DNA from: Thermoplasmata archaeon
Lineage (GTDB): Archaea; Thermoplasmatota; Thermoplasmata; Lutacidiplasmatales; UBA184
DNA: 56,405 nt
Direction: 5' to 3'
Assembly: GCA_021826685.1 (NCBI GenBank)
Contig: JAKAYT010000006.1
Coordinates: forward strand, 1-56,405
The notes under the pieces: generated by a model
What the model saw: the letters and a program-made list of their open reading frames with translations, nothing else
What the model was told of the DNA's origin: nothing
Databases searched by the model: none
Shown: piece after piece, positions 1-9,026 of the stretch
Layout of the letters: each line of letters starts with the position of its first letter
Numbering within the stretch: the first letter of the stretch is position 1
Program-made: the position numbers and the translations under genes

Positions 1-124
1 CGGTCTCGGGGGCGGGGTCCGAGGGCCTACGCGGAGTCTTAGGGCCGCCCAAGCGGCGGGGGTTGGACGGGGGCCGAAGCTTCATGCGGGGAAGCGGTTC
101 CCATCGTGCGGGTGAGACAATCCC

Positions 125-2131
125 GTGACCCCCACTCCGACCCCCTCGACGGTGCCGCCGCCCGCTCCGACGATCCCCCGGTTCTCGATAGGGTACATGG
201 ATCGGTCTGCCGATCCGAAGGTCGACTTCTACCGCTTCGCGTCCGGCGGTTGGATCGACCGCAATCCGGTACCGGCGGACAAGGCGCGCTGGAGCGGATT
301 CAACGAGCTCTCCGACTACAATTTCCTCCTGCTCCGAGAGATCTTGGAATCCGCGGCCCGGCCGGGGCGACCGGCTACGCACCCGACCCCACGGCGCCAG
401 GTAGGCGATTTCTATGTCTCGGCCGTCAACCGCGAGCAGCGCGAGAAGCGAGGGTTCGCCCCTCTCGAACCGGACTTGGTGGCGATCCGCCGCCTTGCTT
501 CGGCCCGATCGGTCGTGGACCTGGTGGCCCGGTTCCACCGTCGCGGCATCCCCGGCCTGTTCTCGGCGTATGTGGCGCCCGACGAGAAGGAGAGCTCGGT
601 CTACGCGCTCTACCTTACCCAAGGCGGACTGTCCCTCCCCGACCGGGACTACTACCTGACGGAGGGCTTTGCAACGGTTCGGGAAGGTTACGCGATCCAC
701 CTTCGGCGGGCTCTGGGCCTGCTCGGAATCCCCGCGGCCCGGATCGAGCGTGAGGCGGAGTCGATCGCCCGGCTCGAGACCGAACTGGCCAAATCCAGCC
801 GATCCCGTGTCGATCTCCGCGATCCGTACAAGAACTATAACCGGTTCACCCCGGCCGAGATCGCGAAGCGATACCCCCACCTTCGCCCGTCGGACTACCT
901 CGCGCGGCTCGGCGCCGGCGCCCCGCCGTACGTGGTCGTGGGTCAGCCCGAGTTCTTCGATTGCGTGGACCGTCTCCTCCGCACCGTGCGCCTAGCCGAT
1001 TGGAAGTCCTACCTGCGCTGGAACCTGGTGCGCTCGAGCGCCGACGAACTTCACGGGGCGATCGAGAACGAACACTTCGACTTCTTCCGTCGCCAGATCC
1101 TGGGTCAGCAGGAGCCCGAGCCGGAGTGGAAGCGAGCCGCCATCACCATCGATGCCTCGGTCGGGGAGGCCCTCGGCCGCCTCTACGTCCAGCGGCATTT
1201 CCCGAAGGAGGCCGAAGCGCGCATGGCCGAGCTCGTCGCCGACCTGCGGTCGGTGTTCCAGGACCGTCTCCAGCGGTTACCCTGGATGACCGACGCGACC
1301 AAGGAGAAGGCCCTGCGGAAGTTCGAACGCTTCTCGGCGAAGATCGGACACCCGGACCGATACCGGGATTATTCGAGCGTGCGTGTCTCGCGCTCCGACC
1401 TTCTGGGGAACGTGCGCCGGGCCGCCGCTTTCGAGGTCCGACGTAACGTGACGCGGATCGGCGGGCCGGTCGATACGGCCGAGTGGGAGATGACCCCGCC
1501 GACCGTGAACGCCTACTTCCACCCTACGAAGAACGAGATCGTCTTCCCCGCCGGGATCCTCCAACCGCCGTTCTTCGACGTAACGATGGACGACGCGGTC
1601 AACTACGGGGGCATCGGCGTGGTGATCGGCCACGAGATGACTCACGGCTACGACGATCAGGGTCGGAAGTACGACGCCGACGGGAACCTCAAGGACTGGT
1701 GGACCGACTCGGACGCGAAGGAGTTCGAGTCCCGCGCCCGGCGGATCGTCGAGCAGTTCAACCGCTTCGAGCCGCTGCCGAACGCCCACGTCAACGGAGA
1801 GCTTACGGCCGGCGAGAACATCGCCGACCTCGGCGGGTTGCGCATCGCCTACGAGGCGCTCCGACGACGCTTGGACGACGGCCGGACGCCGCGCCGCCCG
1901 ATCGACGGCTTTACCCCGGAGCAGCGATTTTTCCTTTCCTACGGCCAGATCTGGCGGATGAACGTTCGCGAGCCCGAGGCGCGCCGTCTCCTAACCATCG
2001 ATCCCCATTCACCGGGCCGCTACCGCGTGAACGGGCCCCTGGCGAACCTTCCGGAGTTCTTCGATGCGTGGAACGTCCCGGAAGGCTCACCGATGCGGCA
2101 GCCCGAAGAGCACCGCGTGGAAATCTGGTAG
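125..2131 (+). CDS. M13 family metallopeptidase (neprilysin/PepO-like)
   Basis: 668 aa ORF with HEMTHGYDDQG (HExxH) and GENIADLGGL (ENxAD) M13 motifs; no obvious signal peptide. Confidence 0.93.
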   Translation: MTPTPTPSTVPPPAPTIPRFSIGYMDRSADPKVDFYRFASGGWIDRNPVPADKARWSGFNELSDYNFLLLREILESAARPGRPATHPTPRRQVGDFYVSAVNREQREKRGFAPLEPDLVAIRRLASARSVVDLVARFHRRGIPGLFSAYVAPDEKESSVYALYLTQGGLSLPDRDYYLTEGFATVREGYAIHLRRALGLLGIPAARIEREAESIARLETELAKSSRSRVDLRDPYKNYNRFTPAEIAKRYPHLRPSDYLARLGAGAPPYVVVGQPEFFDCVDRLLRTVRLADWKSYLRWNLVRSSADELHGAIENEHFDFFRRQILGQQEPEPEWKRAAITIDASVGEALGRLYVQRHFPKEAEARMAELVADLRSVFQDRLQRLPWMTDATKEKALRKFERFSAKIGHPDRYRDYSSVRVSRSDLLGNVRRAAAFEVRRNVTRIGGPVDTAEWEMTPPTVNAYFHPTKNEIVFPAGILQPPFFDVTMDDAVNYGGIGVVIGHEMTHGYDDQGRKYDADGNLKDWWTDSDAKEFESRARRIVEQFNRFEPLPNAHVNGELTAGENIADLGGLRIAYEALRRRLDDGRTPRRPIDGFTPEQRFFLSYGQIWRMNVREPEARRLLTIDPHSPGRYRVNGPLANLPEFFDAWNVPEGSPMRQPEEHRVEIW

Positions 2132-2191
2132 AGCGCCTCCCCCGGCGAGAACCCTAAGAGTGCCCGGGCCCTGCCGCGGGGGGTTGGCCGT

Positions 2192-2557
2192 ATGCAGCTC
2201 TCACCATCCAGCGTGGCCGTCTTGGTTTCGAACAAGAAGCGAGCGATACGATGGTACCGGGAGAAGCTGGGACTCAAAGTCTTCCACCATGCTGGACACC
2301 GGATCACCGTCGGGTCGCGTCGGACGGGGATGCAACTGCACTTGTGCGATCCCAAGGATTGGATGGAGCGCCCGAAGCTCGAGCCCGGGAATTCGGGGAT
2401 ACTCTTCCGGGTCGACGGGGACATCGAGCGGGCGTACCGCACGCTCAAGCGACGCGGCGTCCGCTTTTCGCAACCTCCTACGAAGGAAGAGTGGGGATGG
2501 AACTGCCGCTTCGTCGATCGCGACGGGAACGAATTCGCACTGATGCCGAACGACTAG
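2192..2557 (+). CDS. VOC (glyoxalase/bleomycin resistance) family protein
   Basis: VAVLVSNKKRAIRWYREKLGLKV...FVDRDGNEFALM typical VOC pattern. Confidence 0.85.
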   Translation: MQLSPSSVAVLVSNKKRAIRWYREKLGLKVFHHAGHRITVGSRRTGMQLHLCDPKDWMERPKLEPGNSGILFRVDGDIERAYRTLKRRGVRFSQPPTKEEWGWNCRFVDRDGNEFALMPND

Positions 2558-3357
2558 CGCCCGTAGCGCCGCCGGCGGGTTTGGAACGCGTGGATGGCCC
2601 GAAGGAACTCTAGGTGGGTGAGCCCCGGCCACATCACGTCGGAGAAGTACAGTTCGCTGTAGGCCGACTGCCAGAGAAGGAAGTTGGACACGCGCTCCTC
2701 GCCGCTCGTCCTCAGGATGAGGTCCGGGTCCGGCATGTCGGCCGTGTAGAGGTGCCGCCCCACCGCCTCGGCATCGATCTCCTCGGGGCGCAGCCGTCCG
2801 GCCCGCACGTCCTCGGCGAGGCTTCGGATCGCTTGGACGAGCTCGTCCCGGCCGCCGTACGCGATGGCGAGGTTGAAGAAATACTCCGAGTAGTCCTTCG
2901 TGGCCTCCTCGGCCCGTGCGATCGCCTGGCGGACGCGCTCCGGCAGGAGGTCGCGTCGGCCGAGCGCGCGGACCCGAATGTGATGTCGGTGGACCCGCGG
3001 GTCCTTGGCCACGTCGAGGAACCCCTGCTCGATGAGGTCCATTAACGTCTCGACCTCGTCCGGGGTCCGGTGGAGGTTCTCGGTGGACAGGCCGAAGACC
3101 GTCAGCACCCGGACGTTCACCTCCAAGCACCAGTCGAGAATGTCCTCGAGCTTGCGCTTGCCTTGGTTGTGCCCCTCCGGGATCAGAAGGTCGTGCGACT
3201 CGGCGAACCGGCGGTTCCCGTCCATGATGATGGCGAGGTGGCGCGGGACCGGCGCCGACCGGACGAGCGCCAGGAGCTTGCGCTCCTGAGCGTCTCGGAT
3301 CGCTCCCCCTACGACCTCGGAAAGGTACGAGGGGCGTCGGGCCGGTTCGTCCGTCAC
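2554..3357 (-). CDS. uppS: cis-prenyltransferase (undecaprenyl/polyprenyl diphosphate synthase)
   Basis: HLAIIMDGNRRFAESHDL, TVFGLSTENLHR, DLILRTSGEERVSNFLLWQSAYSELYF motifs. Confidence 0.93.
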   Translation of the reverse strand: MTDEPARRPSYLSEVVGGAIRDAQERKLLALVRSAPVPRHLAIIMDGNRRFAESHDLLIPEGHNQGKRKLEDILDWCLEVNVRVLTVFGLSTENLHRTPDEVETLMDLIEQGFLDVAKDPRVHRHHIRVRALGRRDLLPERVRQAIARAEEATKDYSEYFFNLAIAYGGRDELVQAIRSLAEDVRAGRLRPEEIDAEAVGRHLYTADMPDPDLILRTSGEERVSNFLLWQSAYSELYFSDVMWPGLTHLEFLRAIHAFQTRRRRYGR

Positions 3358-3411
3358 ACCCTCGTCGAGGCGGAAGCAGGTTAAACGGTGAAGGGGGGTC
3401 GGGCCCGGGAG

Positions 3412-3514
3412 CGCCCTGGTCGGGAGTTTCGGGCCCGGGGGAGACCCCGAGCGCCTTCGAACCCGAGTCCCAGGCTCGACAGACCTAGATCCTAGACCAC
3501 TAGACTACCAGGGC
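3412..3514 (-). tRNA. tRNA-Asp(GTC) with a ~30-nt intron in the T-loop
   Basis: Acceptor GCCCTGG/CCAGGGC; D-arm GTCT..AGGAT; anticodon arm TAGGT-CTGTCGA-GCCTG (anticodon GTC); T-stem TCGGG/CCCGA; discriminator G; T-loop TTCGAA interrupted by about 30 nt (about 3426-3455) before the final loop T. Confidence 0.88.
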
Positions 3515-3629
3515 ACCGGACCCGAGGTAGAGCCACGCTCCTATGAACTTTCCCACGCCGGTTGGCGCCGCGATTCGAGTCGAGAGCGCGGTTTATGTAG
3601 CGGTGGGCGAGGTGACGAGGGTCGCAGAT

Positions 3630-3767
3630 ATGATCGTCGCCTGGCTCATCGCCATCGGAATCATCGTGGGAGGGGTCCTCGTCGTGACCCACCTCGGCGT
3701 CAACGTCCTGGGCATGATCGGTCAAGGGTTCCACGAACTCGAGCGCGCCCTGTCGGCTCCCTTGTAG
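3630..3767 (+). CDS. small single-TM membrane protein, hypothetical
   Basis: MIVAWLIAIGIIVGGVLVVTHLGVNVLGMIGQGF; short ORF just downstream of the tRNA; internal ATG chosen. Confidence 0.4.
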   Translation: MIVAWLIAIGIIVGGVLVVTHLGVNVLGMIGQGFHELERALSAPL

Positions 3768-3778
3768 CGTCGGACCGG

Positions 3779-4399
3779 TCAGCCCCGAGCTAGGAGGCGC
3801 AGGACCGCGGCGCGGAAGGTCCGGGCCCGGATGTCCGGCATCGCTCCGTGCGCGCGAAGCTCGGCCTCGATCTCTGCCTCGTGGCCGGGCGGCGGAACCA
3901 GCGCGGTCGGGATCCCGAGGCGTCGGCCCGCTTCGATGTCCAGCCAGCGATCGCCCACGATCGCGCTGCGAGCGATGTCGAGGTTCAGGTCCCGGCGGGC
4001 GCGTTCGAAGAGCTCCGTTCCCGGCTTGCGGCAGCGGCACCCGCGCTCGGGGAGGTGAGGGCAGTAGTAGAACGCGTCAATCTCGGCGCCGTGCGGCCGG
4101 AGTCGCTCGTTGAGCCGCGCATGGATGCGGCGCACGTCCTCGTCGGTCACTAGGCCCCGCTCGATCCCCGACTGGTTCGTGACGCAGACGAGGCGAAGTC
4201 CATGCGCGCGCGCGAGCGACAGAGCCTCGGTCACCCCTCGATAGATCTCGAGGCGGTCCGCCTCCGCGAGGTAATGAAGGTCGACCATCAGGGTACCATC
4301 GCGGTCGACGAACAGCGCGGGGGTTCTCCCCGAATCCACCACGTCCGGCCGAACGGGCCCTCCCTTATCGTATTGGCGGCGGTCGCCTAGCGGGCGCAT
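3779..4399 (-). CDS. HAD-superfamily histidinol-phosphatase/D-glycero-D-manno-heptose 1,7-bisphosphatase-like (GmhB-like)
   Basis: ALFVDRDGTL, VTNQSGIERG, CYYC/CRCRKP zinc-loop cysteines, IVGDRWLDIEAGR; start codon uncertain (ORF opens at 4441). Confidence 0.85.
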   Translation of the reverse strand: MRPLGDRRQYDKGGPVRPDVVDSGRTPALFVDRDGTLMVDLHYLAEADRLEIYRGVTEALSLARAHGLRLVCVTNQSGIERGLVTDEDVRRIHARLNERLRPHGAEIDAFYYCPHLPERGCRCRKPGTELFERARRDLNLDIARSAIVGDRWLDIEAGRRLGIPTALVPPPGHEAEIEAELRAHGAMPDIRARTFRAAVLRLLARG

Positions 4400-5141
4400 G
4401 AGTGGCTCTCTTCCGTCCACCGTCTTCCGCAGGCTCGACACCGCCTTCGCGCCGATCCGCGCTCGACTTCTCGAGAACGCGGCCCCCGCGACCCTCCTGT
4501 TCTCGGGCGGGGTCGATTCGTCGCTGCTCGCCCACGAACTCGCTTCGATGTCCGCGCTCGAGCTCCTCGTGATCGGGCGGGCCGGGAGTCCGGATATCCT
4601 TCAAGCTACTTCGGCCGCCTCCACGCTCGGGCGGTCGCTCACGGCGATCGAGGTCACCGAGCGCGACGCCGCATCCGCGGTCGCTGAGTACTCGCCCGAG
4701 CTCGCGGACGCCCGGGGTCCCGATCGCGACGTAGCGGTCGCATTTGCCCTCGCGATCCAGCGGGCCGCGTCCCCTCGCGTACTGAGCGCCCAGGGGGTGG
4801 ACGAGCTCTTCCTGGGATACCACCACTTTCGAGACTTGTCCCCGGTGGCCGCGGAGGAGCGGTCCGGTCGCGATCTCGAACGGCTCCAGCAGCGCGAGTG
4901 GCCCCGCGCGGTCCGCATCGCGCGAAGATCGGGCCATGCGATCGAGGCACCCTTCCTCGATCCGGATTGGATCCAGGCCGTCCGCGCAATTCCGATCGAG
5001 GAACGGCTCCCTCACCCCGAGATGAAACACCTGTTCCGAGCTTGGGCCGAGCACCGCGGCCTACCGGCCGAGGTCGCCCATCGCCCCAAGCGCGCGATGC
5101 AGTACGGCTCTCGCATCCACCAGCTCTTGAGGGGCTCCTGA
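4398..5141 (+). CDS. asparagine synthase-related protein (stand-alone PP-loop ATPase domain)
   Basis: TLLFSGGVDSSLLAHEL PP-loop, LSAQGVDELFLGYHHF; no N-terminal glutaminase domain. Confidence 0.82.
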   Translation: MSGSLPSTVFRRLDTAFAPIRARLLENAAPATLLFSGGVDSSLLAHELASMSALELLVIGRAGSPDILQATSAASTLGRSLTAIEVTERDAASAVAEYSPELADARGPDRDVAVAFALAIQRAASPRVLSAQGVDELFLGYHHFRDLSPVAAEERSGRDLERLQQREWPRAVRIARRSGHAIEAPFLDPDWIQAVRAIPIEERLPHPEMKHLFRAWAEHRGLPAEVAHRPKRAMQYGSRIHQLLRGS

Positions 5142-5195
5142 AACTCGCCAAAGGGGTTATCCCCGATTGGGTCCCACTCCGGCGAGGCGCGAATC

Positions 5196-5954
5196 GTGCT
5201 GAGCCCGGTCGACGCCCTGATCGGCGTCGCGGTCACGGTGGTGCTCGCGGTCGTAGCCGTACTCGGTCGCGCGTTGACGCCACCGGCCGCGGGGATCTCG
5301 GCCGTCTTCGGTTCGGTGATCGTGGTCCTGGCCGGCTTTCCGTATCTCGGCTTGCTCGCCCTCTTCGTGCTCGCGAGTTCCCTGGCCACCCACTACGGCT
5401 TCGAAGAGAAGGCCCGGCGCTCCATGCAGGAGGGCCAGCACGGTGAGCGGGGCATGTCGAACGTGCTCGCGCACATCTTCCTCCCCACGATCCTCGTTCT
5501 GGTCGCCACCCTCTTGCCCATCCAGCTTCCCTCGACGGCGTTGTCGTTCCTCTACGCCAGCGCGATCGCCTTCGGCGCATCCGACACCCTCGCGAGCGAG
5601 CTCGGGATCCTCTCGGGCCACGCCCGGAGCATCCTCACGGGCCGCCCCGTGCCCCCGGGGACCAACGGCGGGGTGTCGCCCCGAGGAGAGGCGTTCGCCC
5701 TCGTCGGGTCGGTGACCACCGCGATCGTGGGATGGGCCCTCTTTGTCGCCTTCTCCACCCCCACCGTCAGCGTGGGGTTGTTCGTCGGGGGAGTGGCTGC
5801 GGCAGGATTCGTCGGATGCCAGATCGACTCCGTGCTCGGGGAGGCGCTCGAGAACCGCCGGCTGCTCACGAAGGGCTCGACCAACTTCGCGGGAATGGGC
5901 TCCGCGATCCTGATCGGTATTGCGATCCTGATCCTCGCGGGAGCGATCCTCTGA
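5196..5954 (+). CDS. DUF92 family integral membrane protein
   Basis: ALTPPAAGISAVFGSVIV..., GHARSILTGRPVPPGTNGGVSPRGEAFALVGS; multi-TM; resembles the DUF92/TIGR00297 family. Confidence 0.8.
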   Translation: MLSPVDALIGVAVTVVLAVVAVLGRALTPPAAGISAVFGSVIVVLAGFPYLGLLALFVLASSLATHYGFEEKARRSMQEGQHGERGMSNVLAHIFLPTILVLVATLLPIQLPSTALSFLYASAIAFGASDTLASELGILSGHARSILTGRPVPPGTNGGVSPRGEAFALVGSVTTAIVGWALFVAFSTPTVSVGLFVGGVAAAGFVGCQIDSVLGEALENRRLLTKGSTNFAGMGSAILIGIAILILAGAIL

Positions 5955-6670
5955 TGTCGCGGAGGGTACGCGGCGGAAGCGTCGTCCTGCTTTCCGGGGG
6001 GATGGACTCCGCGACCTGCCTCGCGATCGCGTCGGCCCGCCATCCGCCGGTGCACGCGCTGAGCGTGCGATACGGTCAGAGGCACTCGCGCGAGGTCGCG
6101 AGCGCCCGAGCCCTCGCCCGATTCTTCCGTGCGGCGGAACACGTCGAGCTCTCCCTGCCGATCGGGCCGCTCTGGGACTCGGCGCTCACGCATCGCGACC
6201 GTCCTCTCCCGCGCGGTCGCTCGGCCCGGGCGACGATCCCATCCACGTACGTCCCGGCGCGGAACACGATCCTGCTCGCCCTCGCGCTCGGATACGCGGA
6301 GAGCCACGGGCTGGACCGGGTCTACCTGGGCGTCAACGCCGTCGATTACTCCGGATACCCAGATTGCCGGCCGGAGTTCCTCCGCGCCTTCGAGCGCCTC
6401 GCGCGTCTCGCCACCCGCCGCGGGGTGTCGGGAGGTCGGCCGATCCGGATCGTGGCCCCGCTCCTATGGCGCTCCAAGGCCGAGATCGTCCGAGCGGGGG
6501 ACCGACTCGGGGTCCCGTGGGAGCTCACGTGGAGTTGCTACGCCGGAGGCCCCCGGCCGTGTGGTCGGTGCGATGCCTGCCGGCTACGCGCTCTCGGCTT
6601 CGCGAAGGCCGGTCGCGCGGATCCGGCGCTCGCTACTTTGCCGCGGCGCCGGCGACGACGGGCGGGGTAG
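5954..6670 (+). CDS. queC: 7-cyano-7-deazaguanine synthase
   Basis: VVLLSGGMDSATCLA, YGQRHSREV, YVPARNTILLALALGYAE, VNAVDYSGYPDCRPEF, WSCYAGGPRPCGRCDACRLR zinc motif. Confidence 0.95.
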   Translation: MSRRVRGGSVVLLSGGMDSATCLAIASARHPPVHALSVRYGQRHSREVASARALARFFRAAEHVELSLPIGPLWDSALTHRDRPLPRGRSARATIPSTYVPARNTILLALALGYAESHGLDRVYLGVNAVDYSGYPDCRPEFLRAFERLARLATRRGVSGGRPIRIVAPLLWRSKAEIVRAGDRLGVPWELTWSCYAGGPRPCGRCDACRLRALGFAKAGRADPALATLPRRRRRRAG

Positions 6671-7094
6671 GCGGCGGTGCCAGCGGAGTCACTTCGGACG
6701 TGCAGTACGGGCAACGGGTCGCCTTGACGTTGATCGACATAAAGCAGGCCGGACACTCTCTCGTGGTCGGGGGGCCTTTCGGCTTCTTGGCCTCTAAACG
6801 TTCCTGGGCCTTCTCCATTGGGAGGGCGATCGCGAAGAACACGACGACGAGCACGACCACGAAGTTCAGCGCCGCGCTGGCCAACGAGCCGAACTGGAAG
6901 TACGAGTTCTTGATCGTCACGTTGCCGAGGTTGTTGAGGTTCCCGGCCCCGGCGAGGCCGACGAGGGGGTTCACGACGTCGGTGACCAGCGCCCCGACGA
7001 CCGCCACCACCGCAAGCCCAATGACGATCCCCACCGCCATCGCGGCGAAGTTGCCTCGTGTGGCGAACTTCTTGAAATCCGCCCAGAGACCCAT
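6633..7094 (-). CDS. mscL: large-conductance mechanosensitive channel MscL with C-terminal zinc ribbon
   Basis: FKKFATRGNFAAMAVGIVIG N-terminus; C-terminal CPACFMSINVKATRCPYC; 3' end overlaps queC by 38 bp. Confidence 0.9.
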   Translation of the reverse strand: MGLWADFKKFATRGNFAAMAVGIVIGLAVVAVVGALVTDVVNPLVGLAGAGNLNNLGNVTIKNSYFQFGSLASAALNFVVVLVVVFFAIALPMEKAQERLEAKKPKGPPTTRECPACFMSINVKATRCPYCTSEVTPLAPPPTPPVVAGAAAK

Positions 7095-7174
7095 CGTCGT
7101 CCGCTCCGCCGCCGCGTCGAACGGAGGTCGAGGAACCCGATATTTGAACCCTCTCGCGCATCGGCGGCGGGCGG

Positions 7175-8974
7175 TTACATCCGCTCGAGCCGCTCGATGC
7201 CCATGAGGTCGAGCACGTTGCCCAGGGTCTGGTGCGCCGCCGCCACCAGCGCGAGACGGCTGGTCCGCTCCGCGTCCGCCGAGAGCACGGGCACCGCGTG
7301 GTAGAACCGATTGAACTCGTCCGCGAGATCGTGCGCGTAGCCGGCGACGTTCTGGACGTGGTTCGTCCGCAGTACCACCCGCAGCGTGCGCGGCAGGCGG
7401 GCGATCACCCGGACGAGCGCCTTCTCCGGTTCGCTCGTGTAGTGAGCGGGATCGTACCCGACGAAGAATTCGCTCGCCCCAGATTTCCGCAGGATGCTAC
7501 CGGCCCGGGCGTAGGAGTACTGCACGAACGGCCCCGACCTCCCCTCGAAGCTCAGGGCTTGCTCCCAGTCGAACGCGACCGGCTTCTCCGGGGCGATCCG
7601 GAGGATGTGGAACCGGACCGCTCCCGTGCCGACGGCCTCGGCGATCCGGTCGGCTTCCGCGGCGTCGATCGACTCCCATCGATCGCGGACCTCGCCCCGA
7701 GCGCGCTCGACCGCATCGTCCAGGAGCTCGTCCAGCCAAACCGCCGAGCCGCCCCGCGTCGACATGCGGCCACCGCCGTGGGCGAGGATGTCCTGATAGA
7801 TGATGAAGATCGGGCGACGCGGCTCACCGAGCTCTTCGAAGAACGCATCGAGCGTGCGGGCGTGAAGTCGGTGGTCCTGTCCCAAGACGTCGACGACGCG
7901 ATCCGCGGACCGCATCTTCTTCAGGTGATAGGCCACGTCGCGCGTAAGATAGAGGCTGGTCCCGTCCCCCCGTTGGTAAACGACGCGGCTCGACTCCTTC
8001 GGGAGCCCGTAGCGACCCAGATCCAGCGCTCGAGCTCCGTTCTCCTCCGTGATCGAGCTCGGCAATCCGTTCAATCGACGGAGGACCGAGTCGACGGACC
8101 CGTCGGTGAGGAGCGAGGATTCCCAGACGAAGGTGTCGAAGCGGACGTTGATCCGCGCCAGCGTGGCGAGCATCCCGGCCAGGATCTTCCCCACGAGCTC
8201 GCGGTGCAGGGGAGGACCGTGTCCTTCCTCGATCCTCTGGACGAGGGCCGCGAGCTCGGCCTGGGCATCCGGATGGTCCTTGAGGTAGGCGCTCACGAAC
8301 GGGTACGGGCGACCGTAGAGCACGTCGTCCCGGCGTACCGGGGGTTCGGGGACGGCGGCCGCCGCCGCGATCTCGGTCGGCCACTGGTCCGCAGGCTTCG
8401 ACCAGATCCAGGTGATCATCGCCGACTGACGACCGAGGTCGTCGACGTAGTACTGGGTCGTGACGGACTCGCCCATCGCCCGAGCCACGCGTGCCACCGT
8501 GTCTCCGATGATCCCGTTGCGTACCCGCCCCACGTGCAGGGGACCGGTCGGATTGGCGCTGGTGTGCTCGACGATGGCCGTCGGACCGGGCCCGTCCTGG
8601 CCCCCATAGCGCGCGCCTCGGGCGGCGACGCGCTCCAAGGTCTCGCGCGCGAGACGTGCCGTAACGACACGGAAGTTGACGAAGGCTCCATCGGCGCTCA
8701 CGCTCTCGATGGAACGGCTCGGGGACCACGACTTGGCCAGGTCGGCCGCGAGCACCGGTGGAGCGCGCCCGGCCGGTCCGGCGAGACGATGTACGGGAAG
8801 GGCCACGTCTCCTTGCCGGCCTCCCTCGAGATCCAGGAGGCTTTCCAGGACGCCGCGTTCCGTCCCGAGTCCGATCCGGTCGGCGGACGCCTCGAGCTCG
8901 TCGAGAAGTTCCTCCAGTATCGGGGCCCAGGGATCGGGCGAGACCGGACCGGGCGAGGACTCCGATTTCGCCAT
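7175..8974 (-). CDS. argS: arginyl-tRNA synthetase
   Basis: HTSANPTGPLHVGRVRNGIIGD (HIGH region), RLHARTLDAFFEELG, MSTRGG. Confidence 0.96.
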   Translation of the reverse strand: MAKSESSPGPVSPDPWAPILEELLDELEASADRIGLGTERGVLESLLDLEGGRQGDVALPVHRLAGPAGRAPPVLAADLAKSWSPSRSIESVSADGAFVNFRVVTARLARETLERVAARGARYGGQDGPGPTAIVEHTSANPTGPLHVGRVRNGIIGDTVARVARAMGESVTTQYYVDDLGRQSAMITWIWSKPADQWPTEIAAAAAVPEPPVRRDDVLYGRPYPFVSAYLKDHPDAQAELAALVQRIEEGHGPPLHRELVGKILAGMLATLARINVRFDTFVWESSLLTDGSVDSVLRRLNGLPSSITEENGARALDLGRYGLPKESSRVVYQRGDGTSLYLTRDVAYHLKKMRSADRVVDVLGQDHRLHARTLDAFFEELGEPRRPIFIIYQDILAHGGGRMSTRGGSAVWLDELLDDAVERARGEVRDRWESIDAAEADRIAEAVGTGAVRFHILRIAPEKPVAFDWEQALSFEGRSGPFVQYSYARAGSILRKSGASEFFVGYDPAHYTSEPEKALVRVIARLPRTLRVVLRTNHVQNVAGYAHDLADEFNRFYHAVPVLSADAERTSRLALVAAAHQTLGNVLDLMGIERLERM

Positions 8975-9026
8975 CGATAGATCAGGGCGTCGGCTTAAGC
9001 GGGGGGTCGGTTTTAACGGTTCCCTG

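Noticed and set aside
7138-7155. Reverse-strand GGGTTCAAATATCGGG resembling a tRNA T-loop
   Set aside because: No pairing T-stem or acceptor arm; more likely TATA-like promoter sequence upstream of mscL
7232-8980. 582-aa plus-strand ORF
   Set aside because: Antisense to argS
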